A stretch of DNA of 64,000 bases. Origin: Kluyvera ascorbata_C. GTDB taxonomy: Bacteria; Pseudomonadota; Gammaproteobacteria; Enterobacterales; Enterobacteriaceae. How positions within the stretch are numbered: the first letter of the stretch is position 1; every line of letters begins with the position of its first letter. The stretch lies in the NCBI RefSeq assembly GCF_044197065.1, contig NZ_JBIQOI010000001.1:868001-932000 (forward strand), given 5' to 3'. Both the position numbers and the translations under genes were made by a program. The notes beneath the pieces were generated by a model. It did not search any database. It saw nothing but the letters and a program-made list of their open reading frames with translations, and was not told where the DNA came from. Positions 59,816 through 64,000 of this stretch are shown here, in pieces.

Positions 59816-59860
59816 TAACATAGCGTTATCCCTTTGTAGCTCCACTGATGAGGTAGACCT

Positions 59861-60229
59861 ATGGATTTGCATTCTGGAACTTTTGATCCGAACGACGTCA
59901 GCTGGCGTGGCATTACGCTGACACCATCTGCGGCGGCGCATATTCGTGAGCTGGTAAAGCAACAGCCCGGTATCCAGGGCGTGCGGCTCGGGGTGAAACA
60001 GACCGGCTGTGCGGGTTTTGGCTATGTGCTGGACGCGGTCAACGAGCCGGATAAAGACGATCTGCTGTTCGAAGCCGACGGCGCGAAGCTGTGGGTGCCT
60101 TTAAGCGCGATGCCGTTTATTGACGGCACGGAAGTGGATTACGTGCGGGAAGGTCTGAACCAGCTGTTTAAATATCATAACCCGAAGGCGCAGAACGAAT
60201 GTGGCTGCGGCGAAAGCTTCGGGGTATAG
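59861..60229 (+). CDS. sufA: SufA, A-type iron-sulfur carrier
   Basis: 122 aa, K-12 length. It carries assembled clusters from SufBCD to target proteins. The three conserved cysteines of A-type carriers are Cys50 (KQTGCAGFGY) and Cys114/Cys116 in the C-terminal ECGCGESFGV. First gene of sufABCDSE, which is used under iron limitation and oxidative stress. It starts behind GAGGTAG and ends 10 bases before sufB. Confidence 0.97.
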   Translation: MDLHSGTFDPNDVSWRGITLTPSAAAHIRELVKQQPGIQGVRLGVKQTGCAGFGYVLDAVNEPDKDDLLFEADGAKLWVPLSAMPFIDGTEVDYVREGLNQLFKYHNPKAQNECGCGESFGV

Positions 60230-60239
60230 GCGGTATATA

Positions 60240-61727
60240 ATGACGCGCAATACTGATGCAAGTGACGATGTCCAGACCTGGGCCGGCGGCCCGCTGAACT
60301 ATAAAGAAGGGTTTTTTACCCAACTACAGACCGACGAACTGGCAAAAGGCATCAACGAAGAGGTGGTGAGAGCCATCTCGGCCCGACGCAATGAACCCGA
60401 GTGGATGCTCGAATTTCGCCTGAAGGCGTACCACGCCTGGACTCAGATGGAAGAGCCGCACTGGCTGAAAGCCCACTATCAATCGCTGGACTATCAGGAC
60501 TACAGCTATTACTCCGCGCCGTCCTGCGGCAACTGCGATGATACCTGTGCCTCCGAGCCCGGTGCGAAGCAACAGCCAGGCGCTGGCAGCTTTTTGACGG
60601 ATGAAGTTGAAGCTGCCTTTAACCAGCTCGGCGTCCCGGTGCGTGAGGGTAGAGAAGTGGCGGTAGACGCTATCTTCGACTCGGTGTCCGTGGCGACAAC
60701 CTATCGGGAAAAACTGGCTGAACAGGGGATTATTTTTAGCTCCTTAGGTGAAGCGATTCACGATCATCCTGACCTGGTTCAACGCTATCTGGGCACCGTG
60801 GTGCCGGAAAACGATAACTTTTTTGCCGCCCTCAATGCGGCAGTGGCTTCGGACGGCACCTTTATCTACATCCCGAAAGGGGTGCGTTGCCCGATGGAGC
60901 TTTCTACCTATTTCCGCATCAACGCTGAAAAAACGGGTCAGTTTGAACGCACGATCCTGATTGCCGATGAAGGCAGCTACGTCAGCTATATCGAAGGCTG
61001 TTCGGCACCGGTACGCGACAGCTACCAGCTACACGCGGCGGTCGTTGAAGTGATCATCCATAAAGATGCAGAGGTGAAATACTCCACCGTGCAAAACTGG
61101 TTCCCCGGCGACAACAACAGCGGCGGGATCCTTAACTTCGTGACCAAGCGCGCGCTGTGCGAAGGGGAAAACAGCAAGATGTCGTGGACGCAGTCGGAAA
61201 CCGGCTCAGCGATCACCTGGAAATACCCAAGCTGCATTCTGCGCGGCGATAACTCGGTTGGTGAGTTCTTCTCGGTGGCGCTGACCAGCGGCCATCAGCA
61301 GGCCGATACCGGCACCAAAATGATCCACATTGGTAAGAACACCCGTTCGACGATTATCTCGAAGGGGATCTCTGCTGGGCATAGCCAGAACAGCTATCGC
61401 GGGTTAGTGAAAATCATGCCGACGGCGACCAATGCGCGTAACTATACCCAGTGCGACTCCATGCTGATTGGGCCCGACTGCGGCGCGCATACCTTCCCGT
61501 ATGTAGAGTGTCGCAACAACAGCGCGCAGCTGGAGCATGAAGCCACAACCTCACGTATCGGTGAAGATCAGCTGTTCTACTGCTTGCAGCGCGGAATTAG
61601 CGAAGATGACGCTATCTCAATGATTGTGAACGGCTTCTGTAAAGATGTTTTCTCGGAGCTGCCGCTGGAATTCGCCGTGGAAGCGCAAAAATTACTGGCA
61701 ATCAGCCTTGAGCACAGCGTCGGTTAA
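60240..61727 (+). CDS. sufB: SufB, Fe-S cluster scaffold subunit
   Basis: 495 aa from MTRNTDASDDVQTWAGG, the E. coli length; an upstream in-frame ATG at 60201 lies inside sufA and is not used. SufB forms the SufBC2D scaffold on which clusters are built, with sulfur received from SufE. Conserved regions include WFPGDNNSGGILNFVTKRAL (beta-helix core), NSKMSWTQSETGSAITWKYP and the C-terminal SQNSYRGLVKI with GPDCGAHTFPYVECRNNSAQ. 17 bases separate it from sufC. Confidence 0.98.
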   Translation: MTRNTDASDDVQTWAGGPLNYKEGFFTQLQTDELAKGINEEVVRAISARRNEPEWMLEFRLKAYHAWTQMEEPHWLKAHYQSLDYQDYSYYSAPSCGNCDDTCASEPGAKQQPGAGSFLTDEVEAAFNQLGVPVREGREVAVDAIFDSVSVATTYREKLAEQGIIFSSLGEAIHDHPDLVQRYLGTVVPENDNFFAALNAAVASDGTFIYIPKGVRCPMELSTYFRINAEKTGQFERTILIADEGSYVSYIEGCSAPVRDSYQLHAAVVEVIIHKDAEVKYSTVQNWFPGDNNSGGILNFVTKRALCEGENSKMSWTQSETGSAITWKYPSCILRGDNSVGEFFSVALTSGHQQADTGTKMIHIGKNTRSTIISKGISAGHSQNSYRGLVKIMPTATNARNYTQCDSMLIGPDCGAHTFPYVECRNNSAQLEHEATTSRIGEDQLFYCLQRGISEDDAISMIVNGFCKDVFSELPLEFAVEAQKLLAISLEHSVG

Positions 61728-61744
61728 GGATTAAGGGAAACGGT

Positions 61745-62491
61745 ATGTTGAATATCAAAGAATTAGCGGTCTCGGTTGACGATAAAGCGATTTTGCGCGG
61801 CGTTAACCTGAATGTGCGTCCGGGTGAGGTGCACGCCATTATGGGGCCGAACGGTTCGGGGAAAAGTACGCTCTCCGCGACGCTTGCTGGCCGTGAAGAT
61901 TATACCGTCACCGGTGGTTCAGTGACCTTTAAAGGCAATGACCTGCTGGCGCTGTCGCCGGAAGAACGCGCGGGAGAGGGAATTTTCATGGCCTTCCAGT
62001 ACCCGGTTGAGATCCCAGGAGTCAGCAATCAGTTCTTCTTGCAAACCGCGCTGAACTCGGTGCGCGCGCATCGTGGGCAAGAGCCGCTCGATCGTTTTGA
62101 CTTTCAGGATCTGATGGAAGAGAAAATCGATCTGTTGAAGATGCCTGCGGATCTCCTGACCCGTTCGGTCAACGTCGGTTTCTCCGGCGGGGAGAAGAAG
62201 CGTAACGATATTCTACAGATGGCGGTGCTTGAGCCGGAACTCTGCATTCTCGATGAAACGGATTCCGGGCTGGATATCGATGCCCTTAAAATCGTCGCCG
62301 ACGGCGTGAACTCGCTGCGCGACGGCAAGCGGGCGTTTATCATCGTTACCCACTACCAGCGCATTCTGGATTACATCAAGCCCGACGTGGTGCACGTGCT
62401 TTATCAAGGGCGCATTGTGAAATCCGGCGACTTCCGTCTGGTGAAACAACTGGAGGAGCAGGGCTATGGCTGGCTTAGCGAACAACAGTAG
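61745..62491 (+). CDS. sufC: SufC, Fe-S assembly ATPase
   Basis: A 248-aa soluble ABC ATPase that drives conformational change of SufBCD. Walker A is GPNGSGKST, the signature is FSGGEKKRNDILQ, and Walker B is LCILDETDSGLD, with the switch His in VTHYQRIL. Its end overlaps the sufD start by 26 bases, so the two are coupled. 248 aa matches K-12. Confidence 0.98.
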   Translation: MLNIKELAVSVDDKAILRGVNLNVRPGEVHAIMGPNGSGKSTLSATLAGREDYTVTGGSVTFKGNDLLALSPEERAGEGIFMAFQYPVEIPGVSNQFFLQTALNSVRAHRGQEPLDRFDFQDLMEEKIDLLKMPADLLTRSVNVGFSGGEKKRNDILQMAVLEPELCILDETDSGLDIDALKIVADGVNSLRDGKRAFIIVTHYQRILDYIKPDVVHVLYQGRIVKSGDFRLVKQLEEQGYGWLSEQQ

Positions 62492-63740
62492 CGCGCTGCA
62501 GCAGTGGCATGCGCTGTTCCAGTCGCGGGGCGGCAACGTGTCGCCTCAGGCGCAGCAGCACCTTCAGCAAGTACAAAAGCTGGGGTTGCCGACGCGTAAA
62601 GATGAAGACTGGAAATACACCTCGCTGGATAAATTGCTCGCCAGCACTTTCGTCGCGCCAGCACTGCCGGCGCTGACCGCAGAAGAGCGTGATGCACACG
62701 CGGTGGCGCTGGATGCTTACCGTCTGGTGTTTGTTGATGGGCAGTTCGACGCCCGTCTGAGCGACGATGTATCGGCAAGCGGGTTTGAGGTAACGGTTGA
62801 TAATCAGCGCCAGTCGCTGCCGGAAGCGGTTCACGGAGAAGTCTTTCTCCACCTGACTGAAGGGCTGGCGACCAGCGTGACTCATATTCAGGTGGCGCGT
62901 AACCAACATCCGGCAAAACCGCTGCTGCTGCTACATATCACCCGTGGACTTGATTCGGATGAGATGAACACCGCGCACTATCGCCACCACCTGCGGCTGG
63001 CGGAAGGGGCGCAGGCAACGGTGATTGAACAGTATGTCAGTCTGAATGCGGCGCGCCATTTTACCGGCGCAAGGTTGACCGCAGAGGTGGCGGACAACGC
63101 GCACTTTCAGCATCTTAAGCTGAACGTTGAAAATGCTCTGAGCTACCACTTCGCCCATAACGATCTTCGCTTGGGGCGCGACGCCTCGGCCTTCAGCCAC
63201 AGCTTCCTGCTGGGGGCGGCGGTCACGCGTCACCACACCAGCACGCAGTTGAATGGCGAAAACAGCACCCTGCGGGTTAACAGCCTGTCGATGCCGGTGG
63301 GTAACGAGGTGTGCGATACCCGCACCTGGCTTGAGCATAATCAGGGCTACTGCAATAGCCGTCAGTTGCATAAAACTATCGTGAACGATAAGGGCCGGGC
63401 GGTGTTTAACGGTGTCATTACCGTGGCGCCGCACGCGATTAAAACTGACGGCCAGATGACCAACAACAACCTGCTGCTTGGCCGTCTGGCGGAAGTGGAT
63501 ACCAAACCGCAGCTGGAAATCTACGCCGATGACGTGAAGTGCAGCCACGGCGCGACCGTAGGCCGTATCGACGATGAACAGCTCTTTTACTTACGCTCAC
63601 GCGGGGTCGCGTTAGAGGAAGCGAAAAAAATCATCCTCTATGCGTTTGCCGCTGGGCTGACCGATGCCATCGTCCTTGAGCCGCTTAAGCAGTATGCGCT
63701 GGCGCGGATCGGGCTGCGTCTGGCAGGAGGTAAACAATGA
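62466..63740 (+). CDS. sufD: SufD, Fe-S scaffold subunit
   Basis: 424 aa (K-12: 423). A paralogue of SufB that pairs with it in SufBC2D and is needed for iron acquisition. The conserved C-terminal region ADDVKCSHGATVGRIDDEQL FYLRSRG (split here for length) contains the His used in cluster binding. It starts inside sufC and its stop overlaps sufS (ATGA). Confidence 0.97.
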   Translation: MAGLANNSSALQQWHALFQSRGGNVSPQAQQHLQQVQKLGLPTRKDEDWKYTSLDKLLASTFVAPALPALTAEERDAHAVALDAYRLVFVDGQFDARLSDDVSASGFEVTVDNQRQSLPEAVHGEVFLHLTEGLATSVTHIQVARNQHPAKPLLLLHITRGLDSDEMNTAHYRHHLRLAEGAQATVIEQYVSLNAARHFTGARLTAEVADNAHFQHLKLNVENALSYHFAHNDLRLGRDASAFSHSFLLGAAVTRHHTSTQLNGENSTLRVNSLSMPVGNEVCDTRTWLEHNQGYCNSRQLHKTIVNDKGRAVFNGVITVAPHAIKTDGQMTNNNLLLGRLAEVDTKPQLEIYADDVKCSHGATVGRIDDEQLFYLRSRGVALEEAKKIILYAFAAGLTDAIVLEPLKQYALARIGLRLAGGKQ

Positions 63741-64000
63741 CTTTTTCCGTACAACAGGTTCGCGGTGATTTTCCGGTGCTGGCGCGTGAGGTTCATGGTC
63801 AGCCGCTGGTGTATCTCGACTCGGCTGCCAGCGCACAAAAACCAGAGCAGGTGATCCACGCCGAAGCGACTTTTTATCGCCACGGCTATGCCGCTGTACA
63901 CCGTGGGATCCACACGCTAAGTGCCGAAGCCACGCAGCGTATGGAAGACGTGCGTCAGAAAGTGGCGCACTTTCTTCATGCCGCTAGTGCCGAAGAGATT
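63737..64000 (+). CDS. sufS: SufS, cysteine desulfurase (3' end outside window)
   Basis: The first 88 residues of the PLP-dependent group II desulfurase that releases sulfur from cysteine and passes it to SufE. Visible: FPVLAREVHGQPLVYLDSAA, then SAQKPEQVI and the substrate-loop HRGIHTLSAEATQRMED. These match E. coli SufS closely. The PLP lysine and the active Cys lie beyond the window. The ATG overlaps the sufD stop. Confidence 0.96.
   Translation, partial: MTFSVQQVRGDFPVLAREVHGQPLVYLDSAASAQKPEQVIHAEATFYRHGYAAVHRGIHTLSAEATQRMEDVRQKVAHFLHAASAEEI

Overview
The window is chromosomal DNA of a gammaproteobacterium of the Enterobacteriaceae, close to the Escherichia/Salmonella/Citrobacter group. 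Nearly all genes in 1-41.3 kb match E. coli K-12 proteins residue by residue over most of their length. A typical REP/BIME element and the sRNA RprA are present. The accessory content (a Kv-type channel, a second FtsI, Omp85-like barrels) differs from K-12. I lean towards Citrobacter, but the genus cannot be fixed from sequence reading alone.

Layout: (1) 1-11.2 kb: end of ychE, the oligopeptide importer operon oppABCDF, a voltage-gated K+ channel gene, yciU, clsA, yciY, yciI, tonB. (2) 11.2-15.3 kb: yniA, pfkB, ydiY, a small secreted protein and yniD. The tonB-yniA junction joins two loci that lie about 0.5 Mb apart in K-12, so it is a rearrangement breakpoint. (3) 15.5-22.8 kb: the translation cluster thrS-infC-rpmI-rplT-pheM-pheS-pheT-ihfA, with the thrS operator, the AUU start of infC and the pheM attenuator all visible. 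(4) 22.8-41.3 kb: btuC-btuE-btuD-nlpC, ydiV, selO, hemP, aroH, ppsR/ppsA, a GH3 glycosidase, rprA, ydiK, ydiJ, menI. Trp, Cra, Fur and RcsB control sites can be seen.

(5) 41.3-59.7 kb is an accessory block inserted between menI and the suf operon. It holds an FtsI-like penicillin-binding protein, a FadL-like porin, an OmpA paralogue, two genes of unknown function, a membrane diguanylate cyclase, and a tightly packed four-gene operon of three outer-membrane barrels (two Omp85-like) plus a DUF4056-type protein. After ydfZ the DNA becomes visibly AT-rich and carries a winged-helix regulator, a LuxR-type regulator, a frameshifted DUF1493-like gene and a phage tail-fibre remnant. The block ends with a compact orphan type VI secretion cassette: hcp, a GH19 cell-wall hydrolase and a small exported protein that is the likely immunity factor.

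(6) 59.8-64 kb: sufA-B-C-D and the start of sufS, behind a perfect Fur box.

The best candidates for a little-described system are the hcp-GH19-immunity cassette (57.9-59.3 kb) and the Omp85/barrel/Omp85/DUF4056 operon (49.1-53.5 kb).
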